This document shows positions 25,500-34,304 of a stretch of DNA of 64,000 bases, one piece after another. A program made the translations under genes and the position numbers. The stretch covers positions 1 to 64,000 of the forward strand of contig CAYXVF010000010.1 of NCBI GenBank assembly GCA_964468125.1, read 5' to 3'. This stretch comes from CAYXVF01 sp964468125. Its GTDB lineage: Bacteria; Myxococcota; XYA12-FULL-58-9; CAYXVF01. The notes under the pieces were generated by a model. That model worked only from the letters and a program-made list of their open reading frames with translations, had not been told where the DNA came from and searched no databases. Every line of letters begins with the position of its first letter. Positions within the stretch are counted from its first letter, which is position 1.

Positions 25500-25583
25500 A
25501 CGATGATTCGACACTAGCTCGGTTCAACGGGACATTCTGTGAGGCAGTTCACGAAATGCGCATTTTGTGTTAGCGAGCGCGCG

Positions 25584-26651
25584 ATGGTTGCTGCGCCCTT
25601 GCTATTTGTCGCACCCCAGCGGACTCGACCGTACCGCCTCGCTGCGCTCCCCTATCCTCGACCGACCCTCCTCGCCCCGATGGAAGGCGTAACGCATCCC
25701 ATCTACCGAAACCTCGTGGCAGAGCTCGGTGCGCCTGGCTGCGTCTGCACCGAATTCGTGCGCATCACCGCCCAACCCATTCGCCCCGATGCGCTCGCCC
25801 GCGAAGTCGTTCGGGCGCTAGGAGTGCCACTCAGCGTTCAAGTCATGGGCCGAGAGCTCGAGAGAATGCAAGAGGCCGCCCGAGTCCTCTCAGACAACGG
25901 CACAGACGCCGTGGACATCAACATGGGATGTCCCACAAAAAACGCAGCCAAGGGGGGCGTGGGCGCCGCGATGCTCAAGGATCCGGAGCTGCTCCATTCG
26001 GTCGTCTCCACGATGCGGAGCGCGGTGAGCTGCTTTCTGTCGGCGAAGATTCGCGCAGGTTTCGACGACAAGAGTCATGTAGTCGAGCTCGCTCGCGTCG
26101 TAGAAGCCGCCGGGGCGGACTACATCGCGGTCCATCCGCGAACCCGAAAGGATCGCTACAGCGGGGTCGCGGACTGGCGAATCATCGCGGTGCTGAAGGA
26201 GAACCTACGCATCCCGGTGATCGGCAACGGCGACGTCTGGTACGCCGCGGACGCCTTGCGAATGATGCGGGAAACCGGCTGCGACGGCGTGATGATCGGC
26301 CGGCCGGCGATGCGAAACCCATGGATCTTCCGACAGGTCGAAGAGCTCGAGCGCGGGCTCGAGCCCTTCGCTCCAGACGGCGATGCACTGGTGGGTTTTC
26401 TCGCCGAGGTCGCGAAGCGCTACACGCCTCATTTCGGTCGCAACACCCTGGGGCGCATGAAAGAGCTCGTGCGCTGGATGGGACGTGCGGTCGATGACGA
26501 CAAGAGCTTTGTGAAGTCCGCACTTCGTCAGCAGACCGTCGAGGATCTGCTCGACTTCTGCCGGCGAGAGCTCGCTGGCCGGGCCGCCGAGCGGATCGAT
26601 CTCCACGCCGAGGGGCACCTCGGCTACGAAACGTCGGGTCGTTGCGCCTGA
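25584..26651 (+). CDS. tRNA-dihydrouridine synthase
   Basis: This 355-residue flavoenzyme reduces specific uridines in the tRNA D-loop using FMN and NADPH. Dus hallmarks are visible: LLAPMEGVTHPIYRNL at the start of the barrel, FVRITAQPIR, VQVMGREL, the catalytic Cys in INMGCPTKNAAKGGVGAAML (Cys ~116), YIAVHPRTRKDRYSGVADW and GNGDVW, plus the phosphate-binding DGVMIGRPAMRNPWIF. ATG 25584 is preferred; the frame is open to a GTG at 25539 without a better start. The gene overlaps the convergent deiminase gene by 28 bases. Confidence 0.9.
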   Translation: MVAAPLLFVAPQRTRPYRLAALPYPRPTLLAPMEGVTHPIYRNLVAELGAPGCVCTEFVRITAQPIRPDALAREVVRALGVPLSVQVMGRELERMQEAARVLSDNGTDAVDINMGCPTKNAAKGGVGAAMLKDPELLHSVVSTMRSAVSCFLSAKIRAGFDDKSHVVELARVVEAAGADYIAVHPRTRKDRYSGVADWRIIAVLKENLRIPVIGNGDVWYAADALRMMRETGCDGVMIGRPAMRNPWIFRQVEELERGLEPFAPDGDALVGFLAEVAKRYTPHFGRNTLGRMKELVRWMGRAVDDDKSFVKSALRQQTVEDLLDFCRRELAGRAAERIDLHAEGHLGYETSGRCA

Positions 26652-27985
26652 AGGTGCTGGTAGTCCGATAGGATCGCCGAGCTCAACGGGTGCTCCCCAT
26701 CCGCTACGACATGGCGTCCCCCAACGAACAGGTCACGAGCATCGGGTTGCCCGGAGAACAGGAACGCGGCCAGGAGCCCCTCGTCGGGCACACCGTTGAG
26801 CTCTGGCGCATCGAGATCGAAGGCCGCGAGGTCCGCGAGCTTGCCGACCTCGATCGCGCCCGCATCGACACCGAGTGCGAGCGCTCCACCCACCGTCGCC
26901 GCGTCGAAGCATCGCGCCGCGGCGTCCGGCCCCAACACGACCCGCCGCTGCTTGAGGAGACGCTCGTGCATTTCGAGGCGCCGCGCCTCTTCCCAAATCG
27001 AAGACAATGTCTGTCCGTCGGTCCCGAGGCCCAGCGGTACGGACGCTTCGATGAGCGCCTCGCTCGGACCAACCCCGTCCCCGAGGTCAGCCTCCGTGCT
27101 CGGGCAAAAACACACGGTCGCACCCGCGCTCGCGATTCGTTCGATTTCTCCCTCACGCAAATGAGTGGCGTGAACGAGACACGTGTGGGCGTCGAGGACA
27201 CCGTGATCGTCGAGGAGCTTCACGGGCGGGACCCCGTGATGCTCGATGCAGCGCTCCACCTCGAGGGTCTGCTCGCTGACGTGCACGTGAAAGGGCAGAT
27301 GAGCGAGACGAGTCTTCGCCCCCACGATCGCGGCGATCGGAACGGCTCGGACGCTATGCGCCGCGACGCCGATCATCACGCGCGGGTCCGCCCGGTGTCG
27401 CGCGTCGGCACCGAGTCGGCCGACCGCCTCGAGGGCGCGATCGAGCGACGCGTCGACAAAGCGGAGCTGACGCGGGCTCGGAGGTGCGTCGAAGTCGCCC
27501 CGCAGGTAGATGACCCGCAAAAGGACAATCCGGATCCCCACGGCCCGAGCTGCCTCGATCACCTGCTCGGCGAGCACGTCGGGCTCCGGGTACGGCGTGC
27601 CGTCCGGTCGATGGTGCACGTAGTGAAATTCCCCGACCGTGGTGGTCCCGGCGAGAGCCATTTCGAGAAACATCTGTCGCGCGATCACGTGAATAGAGGC
27701 GGGCCCCAAGCTCTCTGCCAAGGCGTACATGCCCTCGCGCCAGGTCCAGAAGGTGTCCCCCGCCGGTCCGGCCCGCTGGGTCATCCCGCGCAGGGCGCGC
27801 TGAAAGGCGTGCGAATGCGCGTTGATCGCCCCTGGAACCAGGAGCTTGCGGCCGAGCGCCGTATCCACAACGCGCTCCGAGCCGGTCTCGACCTCAGCGA
27901 TTCGGCCGTCCCGGTCGACCCGAATGGCCACGCGCCGGGCGAGCCGACCGCCGGGCATGACTGCCGCGTCCGCTCCGATCCACAT
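26624..27985 (-). CDS. hutF: HutF-like formimidoylglutamate deiminase
   Basis: This 453-residue amidohydrolase matches HutF, which deaminates N-formimino-L-glutamate to N-formyl-L-glutamate in histidine degradation. The metal-binding motif reads AHSHAFQRALRGM, followed by FWTWREGMY, GTTTVGEFHYVHH, FHVHVSEQ, LVHATHL and LGTDGQTLSS, all in the expected order. No other hut gene is in the window, so the enzyme may serve an incomplete pathway or another N-formimino/N-acyl substrate; 8-oxoguanine-deaminase-like relatives are an alternative. The preceding membrane protein gene ends 4 bases upstream. Confidence 0.8.
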   Translation of the reverse strand: MWIGADAAVMPGGRLARRVAIRVDRDGRIAEVETGSERVVDTALGRKLLVPGAINAHSHAFQRALRGMTQRAGPAGDTFWTWREGMYALAESLGPASIHVIARQMFLEMALAGTTTVGEFHYVHHRPDGTPYPEPDVLAEQVIEAARAVGIRIVLLRVIYLRGDFDAPPSPRQLRFVDASLDRALEAVGRLGADARHRADPRVMIGVAAHSVRAVPIAAIVGAKTRLAHLPFHVHVSEQTLEVERCIEHHGVPPVKLLDDHGVLDAHTCLVHATHLREGEIERIASAGATVCFCPSTEADLGDGVGPSEALIEASVPLGLGTDGQTLSSIWEEARRLEMHERLLKQRRVVLGPDAAARCFDAATVGGALALGVDAGAIEVGKLADLAAFDLDAPELNGVPDEGLLAAFLFSGQPDARDLFVGGRHVVADGEHPLSSAILSDYQHLQAQRPDVS

Positions 27986-27989
27986 GGCC

Positions 27990-28454
27990 CTAGCCTGCCC
28001 TCTCCCAGCGTCGGGCGGTGGCTGGGATCTGCGCCGTGGATAGGATTCGCACCGGGGGATCGGAAAAATCGAAGCGCAGCCCGATGAATTCCCCTTCGAG
28101 ATGGCGACCGCGGAACCGAAATCGCAGGCGGGCGGTCACCTGCCCGTCCACCACGGGAATGGCCTGGTCGGCGAAACCGATGCGCTTGAGGTGGTCCGGG
28201 CCGTAGTCCCGACGGGCGAGCCAAACGCGACCGAAGCTCGCGATCCCGCGATAGCGCTCGAGTCCGCCCGGGCGCTCCGCCTGACCTCGAATCCAGGGGC
28301 CGAGCTGCTGAAGATCGACCAGGCGGTCACCGTCTCGCCAGTGTCCGGAAACGGGGGTCACGAAGCCGCCGAGGAGAAATGTGATGAGCCCGACGCCGGC
28401 AGCGATCAGAACCGACAGACGAAAAATCGCGTCCACATCCATTTTTCCGACCAT
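27990..28454 (-). CDS. Membrane-anchored protein of unknown function
   Basis: This 154-residue product has one N-terminal hydrophobic helix (FRLSVLIAAGVGLITFLLGG) and a soluble domain rich in beta strands (LRFRFRGRHLEGEFIGLRFDFSD). No known family was recognised. It shares a likely transcript with the HutF-like gene (4-base spacing) and is divergent from the WaaP-like kinase gene across 58 bases. An internal ATG at 28442 would shorten it by four residues. Confidence 0.65.
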   Translation of the reverse strand: MVGKMDVDAIFRLSVLIAAGVGLITFLLGGFVTPVSGHWRDGDRLVDLQQLGPWIRGQAERPGGLERYRGIASFGRVWLARRDYGPDHLKRIGFADQAIPVVDGQVTARLRFRFRGRHLEGEFIGLRFDFSDPPVRILSTAQIPATARRWERAG

Positions 28455-28512
28455 CGCACGGCGTTCGCGGGGTTTGAAGTCTTCCGATCGCTAGGGTATC
28501 CGCGAAAAAGAC

Positions 28513-29412
28513 ATGCCGGTTGTACACCTTTCACTCGCCCCGGGCTCGGCCCATGGCGAGCTCGCCGAGGGCGAGGATGCGCGCGGAATCGTCGAAGCGG
28601 CGATGCGCGTTCGGGAGGACATTCTCGACGGGCGTCTGACCCCGCTCGTACACGGAGACGTGACGGGCCGCGCCCGAGAGGAAGAAATCGCAACACAGAT
28701 CGCGGCCCTCCGGCGCAATCGGATCAAGCGCTATGTCGTTCGGATCGACACCGATTCGGGCCCCCGTATTCTCAAGCTGGCCGAGCCGGGCTCTCCCTGG
28801 CGGCGTTGGACCGCCACCGGCTCGAGGGCGCGGCAAGAACACTACTGGCACGCGCGAGCACAAACCCTGCGCATCGCCGCGACCGAGACCCGAGGCTTTC
28901 TCGAGCTGCGGCGGGGCCCCTTTGTGTGGCGAGGGGTCCAGGTCCAGACGGTCCTGAGCCCGGAGCTCGTGAGCCTCGAAGAACATCTGATGCGCGAGAT
29001 CCGCGAGCACGGGCACGCGGCGGTCGACTCCTTTGCCGAGCACCTCGCCCACTCGCACGAGCTGAAATTCTTTCACGCGGATTTGAAAGGGTTTCACGCA
29101 TTCGTCGCCGACGTCGTTCCAAGTTTGGCCGGTCCTTCGCGCTACCGCCTCCTCTGGTCCGATTTCGGCCGGGTCGGGTTTCGAATCTCCCCGCGCCGAA
29201 GAATCATCAACCTCTATCAAGCGCTGCGCTTCGTCCTACCTCAGGACCAAAAAACCCGAAGGCGCTTCATTGCCCACTATTGCCATGTCAGTGATTGGCA
29301 TCGCCACAACCCTGAAATCGTGATCAGGCGCGTACAACGCTTCCTCGAGCGCAAGCTGAGGACCCATCCGACGGCCCACCCCAATCCATGGCCCCGGTCC
29401 TACACGGTCTGA
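28513..29412 (+). CDS. Lipopolysaccharide (WaaP/Kdo)-type kinase
   Basis: This 299-residue protein has a kinase-like fold of the Kdo/WaaP group: KRYVVRIDTDSGPRILKLAEPG for the ATP lobe with the conserved Lys, a catalytic-loop equivalent ELKFFHADLKGFHAFV with HxD, and the metal-binding SDFGRVG. Such enzymes phosphorylate sugars of lipid A-core. The gene overlaps the membrane mannosyltransferase gene by 25 bases, so the two probably act in the same surface-glycan pathway. The C-terminus is very basic, suggesting membrane contact. Confidence 0.75.
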   Translation: MPVVHLSLAPGSAHGELAEGEDARGIVEAAMRVREDILDGRLTPLVHGDVTGRAREEEIATQIAALRRNRIKRYVVRIDTDSGPRILKLAEPGSPWRRWTATGSRARQEHYWHARAQTLRIAATETRGFLELRRGPFVWRGVQVQTVLSPELVSLEEHLMREIREHGHAAVDSFAEHLAHSHELKFFHADLKGFHAFVADVVPSLAGPSRYRLLWSDFGRVGFRISPRRRIINLYQALRFVLPQDQKTRRRFIAHYCHVSDWHRHNPEIVIRRVQRFLERKLRTHPTAHPNPWPRSYTV

Positions 29413-30962
29413 ACGAGTTCTACCGACGACGGCCCCTTCTCGTGATTTGGGGAGTCGGGCTGCTCCTTCGCTGGGTCACCGCGGTCTTCGCGATCGGCTT
29501 TTTCGCCCGGGACGACTATTTTCACGTCCTCGACATTTCCCTCGCCTGGATCGCTGACCCGGCCTTCGACTGGGAGTCGAGCGAACGAGCCGGCGCGGGA
29601 ATTCGCTCTCATCTGCTTCCGCGGATCGTTCAGGGGGCTCTACTCGGGGCGGAAGGCATCGGCATCACGAGCCCCGTCGGACAGCTACGCGCCGTCTACC
29701 TCCTCATGGGCACCTACGCGTCGCTCGTCATCCCAGGAATGTGGCGCCTGATGGACGATCGCTCGCCCCGTGCCCAGATCCTCGCGACCTGGCTCGCCGC
29801 CGCGCACTTCATCTTGCCCTACGCGGGAACCCGGCTGTTGATCGAAGCCGCGGCGCTCCCGCCCCTGGTTTGGGGCCTCGCCCTCGTGCGTCGCGATGAG
29901 CGCGAATGGGACGTGCTGCTCGGTGGATTTCTGATAGGCCTCGCCTGTTGGTGGCGCTACCAGGTCGGCGTGATGGGGCTCGCCGTCGTTTTCGTTCTCG
30001 TCTTCCGCCGTCGATGGCGGCCGGTTGGGCTCCTGGCCCTCGGCGCAATGCTCGCGGTCTCAGCGCAGGGGGTCTTCGATCTCGCAACCTTCGGAGAATT
30101 TCTCGGCCCCGTTCGGGGCAACATCGCGGCTAACCTCGAGCCACACGATGCGCTGACCGACTCGAGCCCCTTCGCCTATCTCGGCCTGTGGATCGCACTC
30201 ACCCTCCCGCCACTGACCGTTTGGATCGTTCCTCTGCTCTATCGGGCGGCACGCACTCTGCCCCTCGTCAGCGTCCCATGGCTCGCCTTCGTGCTCTTTC
30301 ACTCCTTGGTGCCCCACAAGGAGGAGCGCTTCATGCTCCCCGCGCTGCCCCTGTTTCTGGCGCTCCTCGCCCTCACTCCCGATCTCTTGGACAGCGCCCG
30401 GGGCCGCTTCTTTGCATGGGGTCGCAGGCTTCGCCGCGTCGGCTTCCTGGCGTTCGTGGGGGTGCACAGCCTCGCCCTGTTGATCGCGTCCGGGGCGCAG
30501 ACGCAGGCGAACGCCCGGCGCGCGATGGAGGAGCTCCGGGTCGACGCTCAGGCCAACGCGGTCGTGTCCATGGGCCCAGAGCTGCAGCTCTTCTTTCTGG
30601 ATCGGCCCGAGCTCCCGACGGCCCGGACGGGCCGACCGGACCTGGTCTGGCTCGGGCGCGTGCTCGCGGAGTTTCAACGCGACCACGAGCGGCTGCCGAA
30701 CCGCTATCTCTGCTTCGAGCCCGAGTGCGGAACGATGGAGCTGATGCTTGCAAGCCTCGCCTTGAGCTGTGAAACGCCTCAGGTCTTTCCGGGGTTCTGG
30801 GCCGACCGGCTGGCCTACGCGCTCAATCCGGAGCACAACCGCCGCCGGGCTTCGGTCTGGCTCTACCGCTGCGACCGTCCGAGCCTCGCCCGAGCAATGT
30901 CGCACGAGGTTTCCCAAAGCGTCACACGCATCGGCACAACCCCACGGGCCAGGCGCCGATAA
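29388..30962 (+). CDS. GT22-like membrane mannosyltransferase
   Basis: This 524-residue polytopic protein has about nine to ten hydrophobic helices. The start carries the acidic DDYFHVLD in its first loop, as in GT-C enzymes, and the hallmark VPHKEERFMLPALPLFLALLAL of the GT22 family (PIG-B/ALG9, HKExRF motif) is plain. GT22 proteins transfer mannose from polyprenyl-phosphate-mannose; bacterial members are known but uncharacterised. It overlaps the WaaP-like kinase gene, which points to decoration of a lipid-linked glycan. The C-terminal ~140 residues are soluble and Cys-containing (CFEPECGT). Confidence 0.8.
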   Translation: MAPVLHGLNEFYRRRPLLVIWGVGLLLRWVTAVFAIGFFARDDYFHVLDISLAWIADPAFDWESSERAGAGIRSHLLPRIVQGALLGAEGIGITSPVGQLRAVYLLMGTYASLVIPGMWRLMDDRSPRAQILATWLAAAHFILPYAGTRLLIEAAALPPLVWGLALVRRDEREWDVLLGGFLIGLACWWRYQVGVMGLAVVFVLVFRRRWRPVGLLALGAMLAVSAQGVFDLATFGEFLGPVRGNIAANLEPHDALTDSSPFAYLGLWIALTLPPLTVWIVPLLYRAARTLPLVSVPWLAFVLFHSLVPHKEERFMLPALPLFLALLALTPDLLDSARGRFFAWGRRLRRVGFLAFVGVHSLALLIASGAQTQANARRAMEELRVDAQANAVVSMGPELQLFFLDRPELPTARTGRPDLVWLGRVLAEFQRDHERLPNRYLCFEPECGTMELMLASLALSCETPQVFPGFWADRLAYALNPEHNRRRASVWLYRCDRPSLARAMSHEVSQSVTRIGTTPRARRR

Positions 30963-31019
30963 CCCAGACACGTTTCTGAACGCTCATGGGCTCGATTACT
31001 TACGTTGGGGATGGTTCCG

Positions 31020-31346
31020 ATGGACGAGGTGCTTCGCCTACTTGCGACCTTGAATCACGAAGCGGCGCTCCGTGAAATACCCGTTGGGCTTCGCGGCACT
31101 CACGCGGTGGCGGCGCAGCTTCCAGACGGGAGCGAGCAGTACTTCGCGTTGGAGGTCGAGGCCCACCGGTTGCGGGTCTGCGAAGACGATTGGTCCACCC
31201 CGGAGCCGCTCTGCATCGACACCGGCAGCCTGAGCCGAGTTCTCGAGGGTCGCGTGACCGAACGGGCCACCTTCCGCCCTGCGGGTCATGCACTCCTCGA
31301 CCTGATCGAGTACCTCCTCGGGGTGGGCTCAGAGGTGCGGGCATGA
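31020..31346 (+). CDS. Small protein upstream of the tandem LOG-like gene
   Basis: This 108-residue cytoplasmic protein most likely starts at ATG 31020, with GGGG at 31007-31010 as ribosome site; an ATG at 31011 is an alternative. It is alpha/beta (MDEVLRLLATLNHEA, then SEQYFALEVEAHRLRVCEDDW, then LLDLIEYLLGVG). No known family was recognised. Its stop overlaps the start of the 982-residue downstream gene as ATGA, so the two are translated together and probably act in one complex. Confidence 0.7.
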   Translation: MDEVLRLLATLNHEAALREIPVGLRGTHAVAAQLPDGSEQYFALEVEAHRLRVCEDDWSTPEPLCIDTGSLSRVLEGRVTERATFRPAGHALLDLIEYLLGVGSEVRA

Positions 31347-34291
31347 GCGGCATCCGACCCTCCCCAGAGCGAATTCTCGGCGACTACGCAGCGCCAGGTG
31401 AAGCGCTCGTGGTTCGAGACAACGACCAAGCGGTCGTGAACCCGAACATTGCGCGAAGGATCGAGCAGGCCGCGTTCTACGAGGGTGACCGAGCGGTCAA
31501 CACGTTGGTCGACATGAATCTCTCGCTCCAGGATCAGCCGGAGCTCGCACGTGCCCTGCTCGAAGCCGCACGCAGCGCGGATCCCCATCCCGGCGCCAAC
31601 GCGCGGACCGATCTCGTCCCTTGGCTTCGGGGCCTCGGTGCGCGTGAGGGAATGGCTGCGCTTTCGGACCGACAGCTCGGTACGATGATCGGCTTGGTCG
31701 AACAAGCGGTAGGCGACGCGGAGCGTGCGCCCAATCCTAGCGTCAGGAAGTCGCTCGTTGAGCTGGCGCGTGAGGGTCGGATCGCTCACGGAAGCCTCAC
31801 AGTCAGCCCGAACGCGGTCCGTGCCACCTGGGCTCTCCTGGTTGCCTGCGTTCGCAATGGAGTCAAGGACCCGACGCTTTGCCGTCAGATCGCCTCTGGG
31901 TCGCTCGAGCCCCCACGCCAGATGCCTCGTGGCCTCCTCCGTGACCTCGCGCGTCTGAGCGAGGCGATCGGCCTCTCGACCAGCAAGGGCGTCCACTTCA
32001 ACGACTCCTACGTGCACTTCGGTAACTCGAAGCGTCCGGCGGAGACCGCCCTGGAAGGCCGGGTGTGGGCATCGCCTTCGACGATGAAGGAGATGAGCTT
32101 TTCGACCCTCCAGCGCGAGCTGCGCGCAAAGGAGTCGGTGCTCTTCAAGTCCACCACCGGTGCGCACAAGATCCTGAGCAGCTTGCTCTTTACCACTCAG
32201 TTGCCCGACCCGGAAAATCCAACGCGAAAAGGCGTGAACCTTTCGTTGGTTCCACTCGGCGCCGCCGATCGCGTCACGCGCGAAACCAAAGAGATGACCG
32301 GCCGCTTCGACGGAAACAATGCGGAAAAAGCGGTCCAGGTGGCGCGTACGCTCGCGATTCACGACCGAGACCTACGCCAAACCTTCGCAGACTCCGAGTT
32401 TGCGAAGAAGATGAACCCCATGGGGTTGGTCGAGGACTCTGGCTTCTACCTCGAGCTCGGCCGCGAGAAGGAAACCGCATTTCTGAAGGAAATGCATCGA
32501 CTGCTCTTCAGCGGCGAAACCCCACTGCTCGGCGCCGACGATGAGTGGTTGTTCGAGAGCGCTGGGCAGAGCGGTTTTCCCGGGCCCAATCTCAAGCCGC
32601 TACAAGAAAAGCTTCCCGGTGGCTTCCCGCAGCTGATGGGATTGATCTACGACGCAGCGGAGGCGATCGGAGTCGACGCGCTGCCCTATCGCATGGTCTC
32701 GACGTTCACCATCGTCTCCCCGCGCCTCGATGAGGAATACACCAAGGTCTGCAAGGCGGGCGGCACATTCCTAAACCGCGCAGAGTTTCAGAAACGCCTC
32801 GACTCGATCCCGAACGGCGAAGTTTTCAACGCGCGCTTCCTAATGGTCCCGGACGGCCAAATGGGAAAAGCGAAGACCTTTGCGGAGCTGGGCGACGCGC
32901 TCTTCGAGAAGTCGAGCAACGAGCTTCCCGCGGAAGACCCGCGGCGCATGTTCTTCGAATGGTTGATCACCGAGGTCGTCGGGAGCCGCCCGGCGGCATC
33001 GAATCACAACACGCCGATCCGCATGGCGAGCGTCGGAGGCCCGCATACGGGCGGGCTCACGGATGTAAACCTCCGCTCTGCGCCAAAGGACATCGACCTC
33101 CTCGGTCACCCGCAGGCCCTCGACTTCGGCGAAGTAGACGCGGTGCTCGCGAGCCCGATCGAAAACGACGCGAAGACCTCGGTGGAAGACCCGAACCTCG
33201 TGCTCCTCACGCGCATGTGGGTGCGAAAACAGCTCCCGGTCTACATGGGCACGCCCTTCATCGTCGACAACCGGGACGGCGGTTTCGACCGGGCGCTCTC
33301 CGTGTTTACGAAGATGTCCCGGGACGGTCAGCTGGCCTCGGAGATTCCCCTACTCTGGGTCGCAAATGACGACGCGCAGCTCGAAACCTTCATGCAGCGG
33401 ACCCGGGACCTGGTCAACGATCGGCCGGCGCTCAGCCGCGCGACCGTGGACGCTCATCAATCCGGATTTCCGACCCACAATCGCACGCTCATCCCACTGC
33501 ACGACAAGCCCGACGTGTTCATCGCGAGTGGCCATGCCACGGAGTCGGGCCATGCGGTCAGTGAGGCAGACCGAATCACGCGCTTTGTGACCGATCGCGC
33601 ACGCATCATCACCGGCGGCGGTTGGGACAAAGGCGGGATGGGAGCAACGCATGCCGCCTTCATCCGTCACCATCTCGAGCGTGCGATCAGCGAGCGCAAG
33701 CTCAATTCGGACACGATGGCGAAGCTCGACAGCTACATCGACGCTCAGGGTCTCGACGTTCACAAGCTACTCAAGCACATGCCGGGCCTGGTCGACCACC
33801 TCGCGCGCCATGGAGTGATCCCGGCTCGCGACTTCCTGGGCTCGAGCACTCAGGACTTCCTCCTGATGGAAGCACCGGACGGACGCCTGCCGCCAGGAAC
33901 GGACTACGTCGACGCGGGCAATATCGCCCGTCGCCTCGAGGTTCTGTTGTCCGCGGGAGCGGTGACGGTCTTGCAAGGCTCGATCGGGAGTCTCGAGGAG
34001 ATCGTCGAGGCGGTGGTGAAACACAAGCACCACCGAGCGCAGGGAAAGAGCTTCCCGGATGGAACGCCCGCGGAGCTCGGCAAGATCATCGTGGTCAATC
34101 GCGATGGGGTTTGGAACGCGATCGTCGAGGACGGGCTGGATGCGCTCCCATTCTTGCACGTCGTCAACACCGACGCAGAGGCGATCTCCCTCCTCGATCA
34201 GCATCTCGAGCAGGTTCAGGCCCTGAAGCGCGAAAGGAGCTCCGCGGTGCAGAGCGGCTGGATGGCGCTCCTCAACTCGCAACGCCGATGA
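31343..34291 (+). CDS. Large protein with two tandem LOG-like regions
   Basis: This 982-residue cytoplasmic protein starts at ATG 31343 (ATGA overlap). The N-terminal ~550 residues are mostly helical and unmatched. Around 562 RMASVGGPHTGGLTDVN resembles the Gly-rich loop of LOG/lysine-decarboxylase-like proteins, with KQLPVYMGTPFIVDNRDGGFDRAL (~630) as its second half. A second region follows: IITGGGWDKGGMGATH (~756) and VLQGSIGSLEEIVEAV (~880), where the LOG catalytic PGGxGTxxE is present as QGSIGSLEE, keeping the Glu but not the first Pro-Gly-Gly, then GKIIVVNRDGVW. LOG enzymes hydrolyse nucleotide monophosphates to free base. Nucleotide or nucleoside binding is inferred; activity is uncertain. 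Confidence 0.7.
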   Translation: MSGIRPSPERILGDYAAPGEALVVRDNDQAVVNPNIARRIEQAAFYEGDRAVNTLVDMNLSLQDQPELARALLEAARSADPHPGANARTDLVPWLRGLGAREGMAALSDRQLGTMIGLVEQAVGDAERAPNPSVRKSLVELAREGRIAHGSLTVSPNAVRATWALLVACVRNGVKDPTLCRQIASGSLEPPRQMPRGLLRDLARLSEAIGLSTSKGVHFNDSYVHFGNSKRPAETALEGRVWASPSTMKEMSFSTLQRELRAKESVLFKSTTGAHKILSSLLFTTQLPDPENPTRKGVNLSLVPLGAADRVTRETKEMTGRFDGNNAEKAVQVARTLAIHDRDLRQTFADSEFAKKMNPMGLVEDSGFYLELGREKETAFLKEMHRLLFSGETPLLGADDEWLFESAGQSGFPGPNLKPLQEKLPGGFPQLMGLIYDAAEAIGVDALPYRMVSTFTIVSPRLDEEYTKVCKAGGTFLNRAEFQKRLDSIPNGEVFNARFLMVPDGQMGKAKTFAELGDALFEKSSNELPAEDPRRMFFEWLITEVVGSRPAASNHNTPIRMASVGGPHTGGLTDVNLRSAPKDIDLLGHPQALDFGEVDAVLASPIENDAKTSVEDPNLVLLTRMWVRKQLPVYMGTPFIVDNRDGGFDRALSVFTKMSRDGQLASEIPLLWVANDDAQLETFMQRTRDLVNDRPALSRATVDAHQSGFPTHNRTLIPLHDKPDVFIASGHATESGHAVSEADRITRFVTDRARIITGGGWDKGGMGATHAAFIRHHLERAISERKLNSDTMAKLDSYIDAQGLDVHKLLKHMPGLVDHLARHGVIPARDFLGSSTQDFLLMEAPDGRLPPGTDYVDAGNIARRLEVLLSAGAVTVLQGSIGSLEEIVEAVVKHKHHRAQGKSFPDGTPAELGKIIVVNRDGVWNAIVEDGLDALPFLHVVNTDAEAISLLDQHLEQVQALKRERSSAVQSGWMALLNSQRR

Positions 34292-34304
34292 TCATCGACG
34301 CCCC

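Noticed and set aside
26690..28087. A 465-codon plus-strand frame opposite the HutF-like gene
   Set aside because: The minus frame has all amidohydrolase motifs in order; the plus frame is an Arg-rich shadow.
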